Source: Lunatibacter salilacus (GTDB lineage: Bacteria; Bacteroidota; Bacteroidia; Cytophagales; Cyclobacteriaceae). Taken from it: DNA of 64,000 bases. The position numbers and the translations under genes are program-made. The notes beneath the pieces are model-generated. The model was given only the letters and a program-made list of their open reading frames with translations. It searched no databases and was not told the origin of the DNA. The stretch is taken from NCBI RefSeq assembly GCF_009797935.1, contig NZ_VOLC01000008.1, positions 62,001 to 126,000 on the forward strand. Reading direction: 5' to 3'. Positions 34,991-44,103 of this stretch are shown here, one piece after another (position 1 is the first letter of the stretch; each line of letters begins with the position of its first letter).

Positions 34991-35620
34991 TCACTTCCCA
35001 TACTTATCATTCAACCCCTCCCCATTAAATATCTTCTCCTTGCACTTTTCGATGCGGGAATAGCGGGTTTGGGGTTGTTTGGGTTGGGAGAAGTAGATGA
35101 TATATCCCCTTTGCCGTCCGGGGGTTAGGGCATAAAAGGCTTTTTCCAGCACCGGATCCTCAGCAAACTTATCCCGTAATTCATCAGGTATAGGCTCGGG
35201 ATTCTTTTTGAAGACAACTTTCAATCCTGATTTTTCGATTTCTACCGCCTCCAGAATATATGCCTTTAATACCTCCTCCTGTTCATGGATTTGCTTGGGA
35301 TTGGTAAACTTTATTAGCCGTCCTGACTGCGAACTTTCGCCATGCTGATCTAGGATGTTTTGGGGATCTTTTAGCAAGACCCCTTTGAAAAAGCTCAGCG
35401 AACTGTAATCCTTAAAGGCACTAATTACTACAATATTCTTGTCCTTGTAAGTGTAGCAGGGCACGCCCCATTTTACCTCCTCAGTCAAGCCACATGCCAA
35501 TACGATATGCCGAAGCAATACGAGCTCTTCTCTCCAACTATTCACCTTGCATGCGGGCGTTGCGCCGTATTTGCAGCGCATACATCCGTCAATTAGGTAT
35601 TTATCGACTTTTGGGTTCAT
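34991..35620 (-). CDS. YdeI/OmpD-associated family protein with DUF1801-like domain
   Basis: The 209-residue cytosolic protein has a DUF1801-type front half (EELVLLRHIVLACGLTEEVKWGVPCYTY, then NIVVISAFKDYSSLSFFKGVLLKDP) and a YdeI-type end (AFYALTPGRQRGYIIYFSQPKQPQTRYSRIEKCKEKI). These small domains are common in Bacteroidota; no reaction is established. An unusual N-terminus holds two Cys pairs (DGCMRCKYGATPACK) that could bind a metal. It ends a four-gene - strand unit with the ArsR, AHSA1 and DoxX genes, starting 5 bp after the DoxX stop. Confidence 0.85.
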   Translation of the reverse strand: MNPKVDKYLIDGCMRCKYGATPACKVNSWREELVLLRHIVLACGLTEEVKWGVPCYTYKDKNIVVISAFKDYSSLSFFKGVLLKDPQNILDQHGESSQSGRLIKFTNPKQIHEQEEVLKAYILEAVEIEKSGLKVVFKKNPEPIPDELRDKFAEDPVLEKAFYALTPGRQRGYIIYFSQPKQPQTRYSRIEKCKEKIFNGEGLNDKYGK

Positions 35621-35625
35621 GGTTA

Positions 35626-36009
35626 TTAGTTCTTTAGGCCGATTAGTTTTCTTTCTAAAGGTCTAAAGTACCAAGATATAATAGACAAGACCAGCAATAG
35701 GGTAGGTCCAAAAAAATCGACGGCAGGATCTCCAACGGCAAAATGGGACAAAATTGCTCCCGTCATCAGGAAGAAAAAGCCAGCATAGGCCCATTCTTTT
35801 ACCAATGGGAACTTTGGTATGAGAACAGTCACCACACCCAGTAATTTCCAGACACCTATAATAGTAAGAAAATAAAGCGGATAACCCATGGCGGTCATTC
35901 GTTCCGCTTCTTCCACTAACGGAATCAACTGAACAACACTACTCGATGTCATTCCCAAGCATAGCCAAATGGTGGCTACCCAATAGATAATTCTGTCCCT
36001 TTTTTTCAT
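35626..36009 (-). CDS. DoxX-family membrane protein
   Basis: The 127-residue protein has four predicted membrane helices (residues about 7-25, 43-62, 72-90 and 98-115) and the DoxX pattern MGYPLYFLTIIGVWKLLGVVTVLIPKFP in the middle. DoxX-like proteins are linked to quinone-coupled or redox functions, but the biochemical role of this group is not established. It starts 1 bp before the stop of the AHSA1 gene's downstream boundary and is followed after 5 bp by the YdeI gene, consistent with one transcript. Confidence 0.85.
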   Translation of the reverse strand: MKKRDRIIYWVATIWLCLGMTSSSVVQLIPLVEEAERMTAMGYPLYFLTIIGVWKLLGVVTVLIPKFPLVKEWAYAGFFFLMTGAILSHFAVGDPAVDFFGPTLLLVLSIISWYFRPLERKLIGLKN

Positions 36010-36010
36010 C

Positions 36011-36481
36011 TTACTTCATTTTAATTTTTTGAACAATTTCCTCCAAGCGGTTATGGGCCATATTAAGTCCGTAAGCAAAGGGCAGTTTGAGCATATTGTC
36101 CCTACCGTCTACAGACTTAAAGATGATTTGAATCGTCAATTTGCTTGTCGATTCAGAGAGTGCCGCAAAATCTATAAATTCCAATTGTACCGGAAAAGAG
36201 GTATTATCCATCTCAAACGTCCTTGTTATTTTTGCGTTTGGCTCAATTTCGTGTATGGTTCCGTTAAAAAAATGTTTGTTTCCCATCGGGTCCGTGGTCT
36301 CAAACTGGTAGCTGCCGTGCCTCTTGGCATCAAGTTTTACTACTTTGGTTCCCATCCATTGTGCCACAAGTTCGGGTTCTACATAAGCTTTAAAAAGCAG
36401 ATCTACCGGCAAGTCAAATGCCCTTTTGATGAAGATTTCCTGCTTACCGTCTTCAGCGGTTACTTTTGTTTTTTGTTCCAC
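36011..36481 (-). CDS. SRPBCC/AHSA1-family (START-like) protein
   Basis: The 156-residue protein opens with IFIKRAFDLPVDLLFKAYVEPELVAQWMG, the AHSA1 start pattern, with the GSYQFETTDPMGNKHFFNGTIHEIEPNAKITRTFEM core and LTIQIIFKSVDGRDNML at the end. It forms a hydrophobic helix-grip cavity that binds small lipids or aromatics; members paired with ArsR regulators are common and generally of unknown ligand. It lies 6 bp after the ArsR gene and 1 bp before the DoxX gene, so it is in the same operon. Confidence 0.88.
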   Translation of the reverse strand: MEQKTKVTAEDGKQEIFIKRAFDLPVDLLFKAYVEPELVAQWMGTKVVKLDAKRHGSYQFETTDPMGNKHFFNGTIHEIEPNAKITRTFEMDNTSFPVQLEFIDFAALSESTSKLTIQIIFKSVDGRDNMLKLPFAYGLNMAHNRLEEIVQKIKMK

Positions 36482-36487
36482 GGAGAA

Positions 36488-36811
36488 TTAATTTTTAGGC
36501 TTATAAGCTTTCATAACCTGCTCCAAATTATCAAACCTTTCCTCCCACATTTTCCGGAATGGCTCAAGAAAATCTGCCACCTCCTTCATATTGTCGACAT
36601 TGAGGTGATAGTGTACTTCCCTGCCACTTTGTTCCTGAGTCAACAGGTCACATTCCGTCAGAATTTGTAGATGTTTGGATATGGTGGGTCTGGCCGTGTC
36701 AAAATTGGATGCAATCGCTCCCGCAGTCATGGACTGTGCCGCTATCAGCAGCAGTATGGCCCTTCTTGTAGGATCAGCAATCGCTTGAAACACGTCCCGT
36801 CTGGTTTTCAT
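36488..36811 (-). CDS. ArsR-family transcriptional regulator
   Basis: The 107-residue winged-helix protein carries [18 protein letters not shown], then [30 protein letters not shown], the recognition helix, and a wing GREVHYHLN. There is no Cys-based metal site (only Cys54 in TECDL), so it probably responds to another signal, as is typical of ArsR genes paired with AHSA1 proteins. It is the first gene of a four-gene unit (ArsR-AHSA1-DoxX-YdeI) with gaps of 1 to 6 bp, which it presumably represses. Confidence 0.9.
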   Translation of the reverse strand: MKTRRDVFQAIADPTRRAILLLIAAQSMTAGAIASNFDTARPTISKHLQILTECDLLTQEQSGREVHYHLNVDNMKEVADFLEPFRKMWEERFDNLEQVMKAYKPKN

Positions 36812-37142
36812 AATGAAGTTATTTGGCTACAAATATATATGAAGTTATTTGACTACGGAAATGATAGGTAAAAATTTTTTAATTTAAAGAGTGTAGGTTG
36901 GCTAAAGTAGGTTAAATGAATTAAATCATGCGTTTACAGCAGAAAACAAACTGATTACGTAGACTCCAATGCTCCAGAAAATATAATTATCTCGAATCTA
37001 GTTCAGTTTCCGACTACATTAATTAAGTAAGATAAAAGCTATTTATGCCAATCTTTCAAATTCTATCAATAGTTTTTACTTTTTCAATATGCCCGATACG
37101 GTCCTTAGTTCATTGTTTCTAGATGATACTAAAAACACCATA
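36812..37142. other. intergenic region without gene
   Basis: These 331 bases contain the promoter side of the ArsR operon and the 3' flank of the LamG gene. An AAATATATATGAAGTTATTTG near-repeat of GAAGTTATTTGGCTAC occurs at about 36813-36855, next to the ArsR start, and could be an ArsR operator. Nothing else is visible. Confidence 0.45.
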
Positions 37143-40100
37143 TCATCGTGGTGAAAAAATATGATGTGTATTTGCTTTAACATAGATATTTACTTCATTT
37201 ATATATCTTATTGAGCTCAACAGCCCCCAAGCTGTACTCGAAACTGCACTCAAAATGGCCTTGCCAACAGGTTGGGGAACCATCGCAGCTACCTCAGGGA
37301 CGCAGGATGATACATTTGAAACGAATTTGATTATACTATCTTTTTTGTCTGTTTCGGGCTTCGCCATCTCCAAACCTAAAACAGTTATAAACAACGCTAC
37401 ATGAAGTCCACCAAATATTGTGATGGCCACACTGGAAAACTTGCCAAAGGCTGCCTTACCCGCGGTTAATTTATCGGAGGCTGTAATTCCCTCTAAGACA
37501 AGTGGGAAAAATTGTATCGCCCAGATTGATTCTTCAATGGCAGAGGGGGCGTCATTGGGGTCGATTTGCAATTTAAATGATGAACCTAACGGAAACTGTG
37601 AAAGCTGGAACAAGGTATTGAATCCCACGCCGAGTCGTTTAAGCTTGTTAGGGGCTTCTGGTGTTGCGTTGAGGTAGGTGTTGAAGATTCCGGTAATAAC
37701 AATAAAGCCCAGAAAACATCCTCCCAAGCCCAATGAAGCCTTTTCTTGTTCAATTTGTTGCTGGGTGCGTTGATCTTGATTTATCGGTAAAACAGCACCA
37801 ATAACATCTCTATACCTGGTAAGTTCCTCACCATGAAATGGACCATGGTCGGACCCGGTACCCAGTTTGTAGAGCAAGGTGGCGGGAATGGCACCCAGCA
37901 ATGCGCCAAGGCTGTAAAGGGTGAGTTTGGTACCGTTGTCTTTCATGATGACTTGCTCATAGAGACGGGTCACAAACGGGATATCAATCCGGTATGCCAA
38001 AAGTTTGTCTATCTCCTCCAGCATGTTTTCCAGTTGGGTGAAAAACCATTCCACTCCCGCTATCATCAAATCAAAAAGGCTGTCAGCAATGGTCTCCAAT
38101 AAGTCAATCAACCGATCAACGATCACACTTAGGTTGAATTCTGTCCCGGAAAACAGGTGCAAATTGCCAATTGCGCCGTTGATTTGAATGGCCTTGTCTG
38201 TGTTGTCGTGGTGGATTTTATCCAGATCTTCCTGGGATTGACTAGGATCCGCGCCCCCGTCGGAGTTTCCGTCCAAGGAGGAATCTTTGACATGCGTACC
38301 GACCATATTTTGAACGTATGATCCTTTTACATTGGTGCGTTGTGTAGGAGCAGCGTCTTCTTTGATGGATGATTTATGTTGTGCCGCATTTGATTTTAAT
38401 TGCTCCAACCAGGTGTGTGTACTAGCTTTAAGACCATTTGCCCAAGCCAAGGTATTAGTTTTGGTTTTCCCTAAGTTTGCCCGTGTGGATACCATTACCG
38501 ACCTCAATAATTGTTCGTTAAAGCGCTGGGTCTCCAGGATATCATCCCAATCAAAAAGGGTCTTTACAAAATTAATTGCCCCTACAAGGGTAGCTCCTAC
38601 TTTATCCAAAATGCCTTTTACAGCTTGTACGGCATGTTCTACTGCATGGATGGCAAATGCTGTTACTTGATTGAGGGTGTCAGTGATATATACAACAGCT
38701 ACGCGGATAGTTTCCTTGACGGCTTCATATACATGTTCGACAGTTTGAACCACAAAGCTTACCGCATCTCTTATAGCGGCAAACAGATCAAAAATCCCTC
38801 TAGTACGGTTGGTTTCGTCAATTGCTGCTAGCAGGTCAGCATAGGAAGGTGGAGAATCAGACCGCTGCCGTTCATTGGTAAGTCCCAGCAGCAGGCGGGT
38901 CAACGGATCATTGACGATAAGGTTTTCCGTTAATGCCATATTTCGGGTCCGATTGGAACGGTGTGTTCCCGCTACGATAAAGTTCCTGTTTTCATCTTTC
39001 CCAAAACTCCAATCAGGCAATTCATTGACGGAAAGGGAACGGCTGATGCTGGGTTGGCCTTGCATCACCGCATAACCTGAAATCACATCGGTTTGCGAAT
39101 CATAGGCATGGGGTGATGCGGTGGCATTTTCGTATAGTCGGCGTAACGGCGGTGTGACAGTTTCCCGAAGGCGCTGTTCCACCGGCCGTACCACAGGGGT
39201 ATTGCTTTGTGGTGTTTTTTCCGTGGCCACTCCCATGAAATTCCGGATGGCGTGGGCCACCGCAGCAGCGGATTCCTGAAACTCAGAAGACACCATCGCT
39301 TTGGGTGCTTCACCGGGTACCATTTCCACTTTTTTGTTCAACAAATCAGCTTCGGTGACCTGAGAAAGTACGTGATGCGCCTGCCTGTCCGGAAAAACAA
39401 GCAGGGCATGGTCTTTGAGCATAAAGGGTGCTGTAATCCGCAGTACGGGCGCCAATAGGTCTTCGGCTTCTAAGGCAAAAGCACTTATTCCCTGAGAGTT
39501 GGTCGCCATCACATAGGGTTGGTTGATGGCAATGGGATGAGCAATGGTCTTTCCGGATTCCTCAGTCAACAGGGCTGCACTTTGAAAGGGATTGTTGGGT
39601 TCCGCCTGAATGCTTATGGACAGGTCTAAGTTTGGAAGCGGACGGTCATTGCCATCGTAGGCTGTTACCTGAAGCCGGTACGAATTTCGCGGGGTTATTT
39701 TGTCATCATCAAAATGGTAATCCTCCATAAGCGTCACTTGGGCGACTAGGTAGGCTGACCCAAGTGGTTCCAGGTCAATGTCCGAAAGTTCGGTAAACTC
39801 CGGTTTGCCCATCGGAAAGGCGTGCCGCTTGTAAACGGAGGTATCCCTACCAAGGGCATTCTCAAAGGCCCAGCGGCCCACTAGCCCGGGTTCGGTTCCG
39901 GCAAGATAATGATACATCATATGCCTTATCTCTCCTACCGCCAAGGCCCGGTTCCAAAAGCGGATCTCCGCAAAGCTTCCCTCCACAGGGGTAGCCCGCC
40001 CTTCGAAGGCGCCAAACTGGAACTGCAACTGATCGCCGATCTGCATTAAACTCCCTAGAGTGGCAAGGGGAGTAGTAAAGGCTTCCTCCCCGTCCAAATA

Positions 40101-41714
40101 GCCGCTTATGCCTGTACTGGTAGTGGTGACCGCTATATGATGCCACTCATTAAGCGCCTTGCCACTTGCGTCAAAAATAAACTCGGTATAATGGCCATCA
40201 CTTGCATTTTTGATAGAAAGGATTAATTGATTTCCCTGCTTGAGAAGAGAGAAACTTATGGTGTCGTTTGGCCCTAGGCCAAGAAGCAAGAAACCATCGG
40301 TATTTATTTGTGCCCACAATTCCAAAGAAAAATCTGATCCCGTTAGGTTGGTGTAAGCAAGTGTGTGCATTCCGCCTTTTTCAGGACCTACATGAAGCAC
40401 TTCCCTCATGGCCTGGGTGGATTGAAGCGGGTATTTGACGTCATCAGTCAACATTGGAAGAAATACTCGGTTGTCTCCATAGATGTCTTCCTCTACCTCA
40501 AAGGCGCCAAGTGGTTGGTAATCCGACAGGGAGGGATCCGAGGAATCAGGAACTACCCCACGTGCAAATTCCGCTACTTCATCGGCGGATAAAGGGCGCG
40601 ACCAAAAGCGAAGCTCAACCAGATCGCCAGTAAAAACAGTATCGTTAGCATCTGTGGCCTGTCTTGCTCCAAGGAGTAAGGGTTGGTTGGTTATTACTCC
40701 ATCAAACATATAACCGCCGGGAGGATAGGGTCCCGGCTGTCCGTTTAGGTAAAATGTTGTCGAATTTGCAGTCTTATCTTCTACGATTACCACGTGATTC
40801 CAGGTTCCTGTGGCCACCTGGAGCCCTGAACCATACCCATTTAGGGATAGTCCGCTGGGATCTTCCAAGATCCAAGGAGTGCCCCCGTCATTGGGATGGT
40901 CTGAATTCGAGACATCTCCGTAGCTGATCAATGTCCCAGATGCTCCTTCCGTACATCGGATCCAAAAGGCCACACTACGGTCGCCAGTAGGGAATCGGGA
41001 ATAACCGCGGGTAAACATAATCAGGGGATTGTTGTCCGTACGGATCCGTTCTTGGGCATGGTAGTAAGGTTGTACCGTATCCAGCCAAAGACCCCGGCGA
41101 CGGTCATGGTGGATGTCATCGAGCGGGAGATTGAGGTAAGGCGTGGCATTTTCAGGCACTTCGCCCAATGCGTCATAGTTTACCGCTTCCGCAGATAGGG
41201 CTTGGCTATAGATATGCAATTCGCTCATGCAGCCCCTAGCTTCCTGAAGGTCACCAAACTGGCCGTCCTGTGAAAGGTCAGGGGCCCTGTTTCCAATATA
41301 AAGCGGACTCGATGTGAGCAAGCGCATGGGTTGGTTGTTGCCGTTGATGATATCGAGCGAGACTGTATCAATTAGCACGGCGTTTGCGTAGCAGCTAATG
41401 GCATATCCAGTAGGGGTACTTTGGAGTGTGATGGCGATGTGGTGCGCCTCTTCGGTCCAAAACAAGGGAAATGAACCACCTGAAAAATAGTGGCTGTTTC
41501 CGGAAAAGGAAAGCTCCATTCCACCAGACTGAATGGAGATGTCTAAAAAGGTAACCGTCTCATCATATATACTGCCTGTGTCGTAATTTCCGTAAAACAG
41601 TCGGGTTGACTGATGGGTCCAAAGCGAAAAGGTACAGGCATCTGTGGGGAAATGCTGCAAGTCGGAAACAAGAAATACCTCGCCTCCGAGACCGGTTCTG
41701 GCTAGTGTTTGCAT
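37143..41714 (-). CDS. giant LamG-repeat protein with helical, hydrophobic C-terminal region
   Basis: The 1523-residue product has three concanavalin/LamG-type domains (about residues 1-185, 235-405 and 440-625: HHIAITLQSTPTGYAISCYANAVLI, WNHVVIVEDKTANSTTFYLNGQPGPYP, WHHIAVTTTSTGISGYLDGEEAF), then an Ig-like segment (about 655-770), a linker, and some 600 mainly helical residues. The helical part includes amphipathic stretches (AVSFVVQTVEHVYEAVKETI), a WDDIL motif near residue 1090 and hydrophobic segments (LGGCFLGFIVITGIF, ITIFGGLHVALFITVLGL) towards the end. There is no signal peptide, T9SS tail or lipobox, so export would need a different route. From memory the helical block resembles a poorly described family in fungi and actinobacteria; its function is unknown. 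Confidence 0.8.
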   Translation of the reverse strand: MQTLARTGLGGEVFLVSDLQHFPTDACTFSLWTHQSTRLFYGNYDTGSIYDETVTFLDISIQSGGMELSFSGNSHYFSGGSFPLFWTEEAHHIAITLQSTPTGYAISCYANAVLIDTVSLDIINGNNQPMRLLTSSPLYIGNRAPDLSQDGQFGDLQEARGCMSELHIYSQALSAEAVNYDALGEVPENATPYLNLPLDDIHHDRRRGLWLDTVQPYYHAQERIRTDNNPLIMFTRGYSRFPTGDRSVAFWIRCTEGASGTLISYGDVSNSDHPNDGGTPWILEDPSGLSLNGYGSGLQVATGTWNHVVIVEDKTANSTTFYLNGQPGPYPPGGYMFDGVITNQPLLLGARQATDANDTVFTGDLVELRFWSRPLSADEVAEFARGVVPDSSDPSLSDYQPLGAFEVEEDIYGDNRVFLPMLTDDVKYPLQSTQAMREVLHVGPEKGGMHTLAYTNLTGSDFSLELWAQINTDGFLLLGLGPNDTISFSLLKQGNQLILSIKNASDGHYTEFIFDASGKALNEWHHIAVTTTSTGISGYLDGEEAFTTPLATLGSLMQIGDQLQFQFGAFEGRATPVEGSFAEIRFWNRALAVGEIRHMMYHYLAGTEPGLVGRWAFENALGRDTSVYKRHAFPMGKPEFTELSDIDLEPLGSAYLVAQVTLMEDYHFDDDKITPRNSYRLQVTAYDGNDRPLPNLDLSISIQAEPNNPFQSAALLTEESGKTIAHPIAINQPYVMATNSQGISAFALEAEDLLAPVLRITAPFMLKDHALLVFPDRQAHHVLSQVTEADLLNKKVEMVPGEAPKAMVSSEFQESAAAVAHAIRNFMGVATEKTPQSNTPVVRPVEQRLRETVTPPLRRLYENATASPHAYDSQTDVISGYAVMQGQPSISRSLSVNELPDWSFGKDENRNFIVAGTHRSNRTRNMALTENLIVNDPLTRLLLGLTNERQRSDSPPSYADLLAAIDETNRTRGIFDLFAAIRDAVSFVVQTVEHVYEAVKETIRVAVVYITDTLNQVTAFAIHAVEHAVQAVKGILDKVGATLVGAINFVKTLFDWDDILETQRFNEQLLRSVMVSTRANLGKTKTNTLAWANGLKASTHTWLEQLKSNAAQHKSSIKEDAAPTQRTNVKGSYVQNMVGTHVKDSSLDGNSDGGADPSQSQEDLDKIHHDNTDKAIQINGAIGNLHLFSGTEFNLSVIVDRLIDLLETIADSLFDLMIAGVEWFFTQLENMLEEIDKLLAYRIDIPFVTRLYEQVIMKDNGTKLTLYSLGALLGAIPATLLYKLGTGSDHGPFHGEELTRYRDVIGAVLPINQDQRTQQQIEQEKASLGLGGCFLGFIVITGIFNTYLNATPEAPNKLKRLGVGFNTLFQLSQFPLGSSFKLQIDPNDAPSAIEESIWAIQFFPLVLEGITASDKLTAGKAAFGKFSSVAITIFGGLHVALFITVLGLEMAKPETDKKDSIIKFVSNVSSCVPEVAAMVPQPVGKAILSAVSSTAWGLLSSIRYINEVNIYVKANTHHIFSPR

Positions 41715-42501
41715 AGGGGTGGTTTTTTATTGGTTAGATGGGTTGATGAATTACTAGTTTAAATTTCCCCAGATCAATAAAAGGTGGAGCAACCGAATTG
41801 ATTAATTATGGTATTCGAAAGGAATAAGTTAGAATAAATATATTCAATTGAATTAAATAAATTACTCAAAATTCTATTTTTATTTTTGTTTTTTTATAGA
41901 ATTATAAACTAGATATCCTATCTTTTTCAAACTATTACTTTAATTGTGTTTTTTTGAAGTAATAACAAGTTACCATTACAACCCCATTTCGAATCGGCAG
42001 AGCGGGAAATGGAATATGACACCAAGATCTCGCTCAATTGAATAGCAATTTTGTCTCAGTTCATAGGTGAAAGGTTGATTGAGGGGACGGATGGATGCTG
42101 CTTGTTGAAGGAGGGTAGGATCAATAATTGCTTTTGGTGGAAGTTTGGACACCTTTAAAAAACTCAAAAAAACGGCAAGTATGTGACGATAAAGAGTTGG
42201 ATAGAACTGAATATATTGAACTGTAAGAGTCGATTGAGGTTATTTGCAATGTTGGTAATAGTATGAATACATTTAACAAATCATTTTAACATCTTTTTGG
42301 CATGGGAGGATGGAAATCCGACGGATGTCAAAGCAGCGGAACGGATGGCCAGGCTTTTTGACGAAATAAAAAAAGGACAATCCCGTAAACTCGGAAGCGG
42401 AATCCCATGTGCTAAATGTTTTTCTGACGCGACTCCTCTTCTGTTTCTTTGCCGAGGACACACCTATTTTTCAGGATGGACAGTTTACCAATGCAATCAG
42501 T
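41715..42501. other. intergenic region of 787 bases
   Basis: The first part is AT-rich and probably carries the LamG promoter. A frame on the + strand (about 42277-42420) encodes GNPTDVKAAERMARLFDEI and KLGSGIPCAKCF and looks protein-like, but it has no start or end of its own and runs into the convergent GNAT gene; it may be the tail of a vanished gene. A 63-codon - strand frame at 41976-42167 (RQNCYSIERDLGVIFHFPL) is also of doubtful coding value. Confidence 0.4.
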
Positions 42502-43053
42502 TCATATACCGCTGCAGTTTTTCCCCCTCAACTTAGCATAAATATCCAAACTGATAAACCTCCCATCTTTGATTTCACAATTCCTCATGGTTCCTTCGAG
42601 TTGAAAGTTTAATTTCTCCAATGCCTTCTTACATTTTTTGTTTTCCGTTTCTACAAACCCCTCAATTCTATGAAGGCCAAGATCGGTAAAGCCATAATTT
42701 AAAATAAGCTGCATGGCTTCCGGCATTATTCCCCTGCCCCAATACTCTGGGAGCAACCAACATCCAATTTCAGCTTTTTCATGGGTTTTAATTAAGTTAT
42801 TGAAGCCAGTTGAACCGTAAAACGTCAGGTCATCTACGGAACAAACAGCCCACCAAATTCCCTCTTCCGTAGCCTCCAGGTCCGAGAAAAACTTCATCTG
42901 ATCCTTTGTCCCTTCCAACGTGTCATAGCTCACCCCGTAATATCTGATAACATCAGGATGCGACAGCCCTTTAAAGATATTTTCCAAGTCACCGTCGACA
43001 ATTTGACGGAGTAGAAGTCTCTCTGTTTTTAAAATAGGAAATTGTCCAAGCAT
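42502..43053 (-). CDS. GNAT-family N-acetyltransferase (RimJ/RimL-like)
   Basis: The 183-residue enzyme follows the RimJ/RimL pattern: ILKTERLLLRQIVDGDLENIF at the start, GSTGFNNLIKTHEKAEIGCWLLPEYWGRGIMPEAMQLIL with the acetyl-CoA pyrophosphate loop (WGRGIM) in the middle, and RIEGFVETENKKCKKALEKL near the end. It transfers acetyl from acetyl-CoA to an amine: an N-terminus, an amino sugar or an antibiotic. It is flanked on the start side by tandem copies of the intergenic repeat and stands alone. Confidence 0.9.
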   Translation of the reverse strand: MLGQFPILKTERLLLRQIVDGDLENIFKGLSHPDVIRYYGVSYDTLEGTKDQMKFFSDLEATEEGIWWAVCSVDDLTFYGSTGFNNLIKTHEKAEIGCWLLPEYWGRGIMPEAMQLILNYGFTDLGLHRIEGFVETENKKCKKALEKLNFQLEGTMRNCEIKDGRFISLDIYAKLRGKNCSGI

Positions 43054-43101
43054 CTATTTGTTTTGATTAAATCCAATCTAAGGTTGGGAATACTCGATAA
43101 A

Positions 43102-43292
43102 ACAAATATCAGCAAATATCTAATATCAACTGATATCCAGTATCCCCCCTATTTCGGCTTTAGGTCATATTTCTACCGTATTTCCACCATATTTCTATTT
43201 CTGTATATCAATAAATATCCAATATCTACAAATATCATTCTTCCCATATTTCGGCCGTAGGCCATATTTCTACCATATTTCTACCATATTTC
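43102..43292 (-). repeat. intergenic repeat, copies B1 and B2 in tandem, inverted relative to copy A
   Basis: Read on the - strand, B1 (43292-43201) starts GAAATATGGTAGAAATATGG and includes GCCTACGGCCGAAATATGG; B2 (43197-43102) starts GAAATATGGTGGAAATACGG. Both end in GATATT-rich sequence like copy A at 33972. Copies A and B are 9.1 kb apart and in opposite orientation. Confidence 0.8.
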
Positions 43293-43358
43293 CTCCAACC
43301 CATTAAACATCCCTCCTAAAAAGCAAAACGAATTGAAATTTAGAACAGTAGAAACAAA

Positions 43359-43946
43359 TTAATTTTTCGGTGGATTGATCATGATATGTGCCCTGTGGGT
43401 ACCTGGGTCCATGATCCAAGGGGCTCCGGGTAATTCAGGGCTAAGTGGTAATCCCGTACTAGCTTGAGTTGCCCAGGGAATATACACCACGTAACGGAGA
43501 TAGGGGTTTTTCACTTCCCCGCGCTGCGAATCATAGTCCTCTGCGGAGGCATTTAACACATATAAAGTAGCACCGTCCTTAGGCATTTTCAGCTTTCCGT
43601 TTTTTGCTTCTTCCTCACGGATATCAAAGATTTCCTTAAAGGTCTTATCCTCATTTTTCAATTGACGCCCCCGTTCCATAAATGGTTCCAGGTCCTTGTG
43701 GTAGCAGGAAACGCTAAACCCTGCCGATTTCGGATCATCCGCAATGCATATCATCTCGTTGGATCCGGCGCGTAGCTGTACAAATTTACCTTGTGCATCG
43801 TAGCCATATACCTTTGCCCCTTCCCGTGTAGCTTCCGGAGCTGCCATAAGGGCTGTTTTGATTTGGACTTCCTTGGATGGTATTTGTTGGGCGGTGACCG
43901 CAAAGACCGATCCGAGTAAACATAGGGTAAAGAGAAGCTTTTTCAT
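43359..43946 (-). CDS. hypothetical secreted protein
   Basis: The 195-residue protein has a Sec leader (MKKLLFTLCLLGSVFAVTAQQ) and a mature part with no domain I can name. Visible features are a KVYGYDAQGKFVQLRAGSNE strand pair, FSVSCYHKDLEPFMERGRQLKNEDK with a Cys pair around residue 68, and a closing PWIMDPGTHRAHIMINP motif containing His residues that could bind metal. It lies 157 bp downstream of the M28 peptidase gene and beyond its terminator hairpin, so it has its own promoter. Confidence 0.7.
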   Translation of the reverse strand: MKKLLFTLCLLGSVFAVTAQQIPSKEVQIKTALMAAPEATREGAKVYGYDAQGKFVQLRAGSNEMICIADDPKSAGFSVSCYHKDLEPFMERGRQLKNEDKTFKEIFDIREEEAKNGKLKMPKDGATLYVLNASAEDYDSQRGEVKNPYLRYVVYIPWATQASTGLPLSPELPGAPWIMDPGTHRAHIMINPPKN

Positions 43947-44033
43947 AGGAGATAAAATTTTTGGGTCTGTGTCTGCAACTTTAATTTGAGTTTGTGATGA
44001 AATATAAGAAAATAAAAAAGAGGTAAAAAATAA

Positions 44034-44079
44034 AACACCAAAAAAGCCAAGAAGTTAGGGAGTTCCCTACTTCTTGGCT
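44034..44079 (-). terminator. intrinsic terminator after the M28 peptidase gene
   Basis: On the - strand a 16-bp stem (AGCCAAGAAGTAGGGA against TCCCTAACTTCTTGGCT, one bulged base) is followed by TTTTTTGG. It closes transcription of the peptidase gene. Confidence 0.88.
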
Positions 44080-44103
44080 CTATTTCAATGTGAAATGGGT
44101 ATG

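Noticed and set aside
38332-38670. Long + strand frames inside the LamG gene
   Set aside because: They are antisense shadows of a long, well-supported coding frame.
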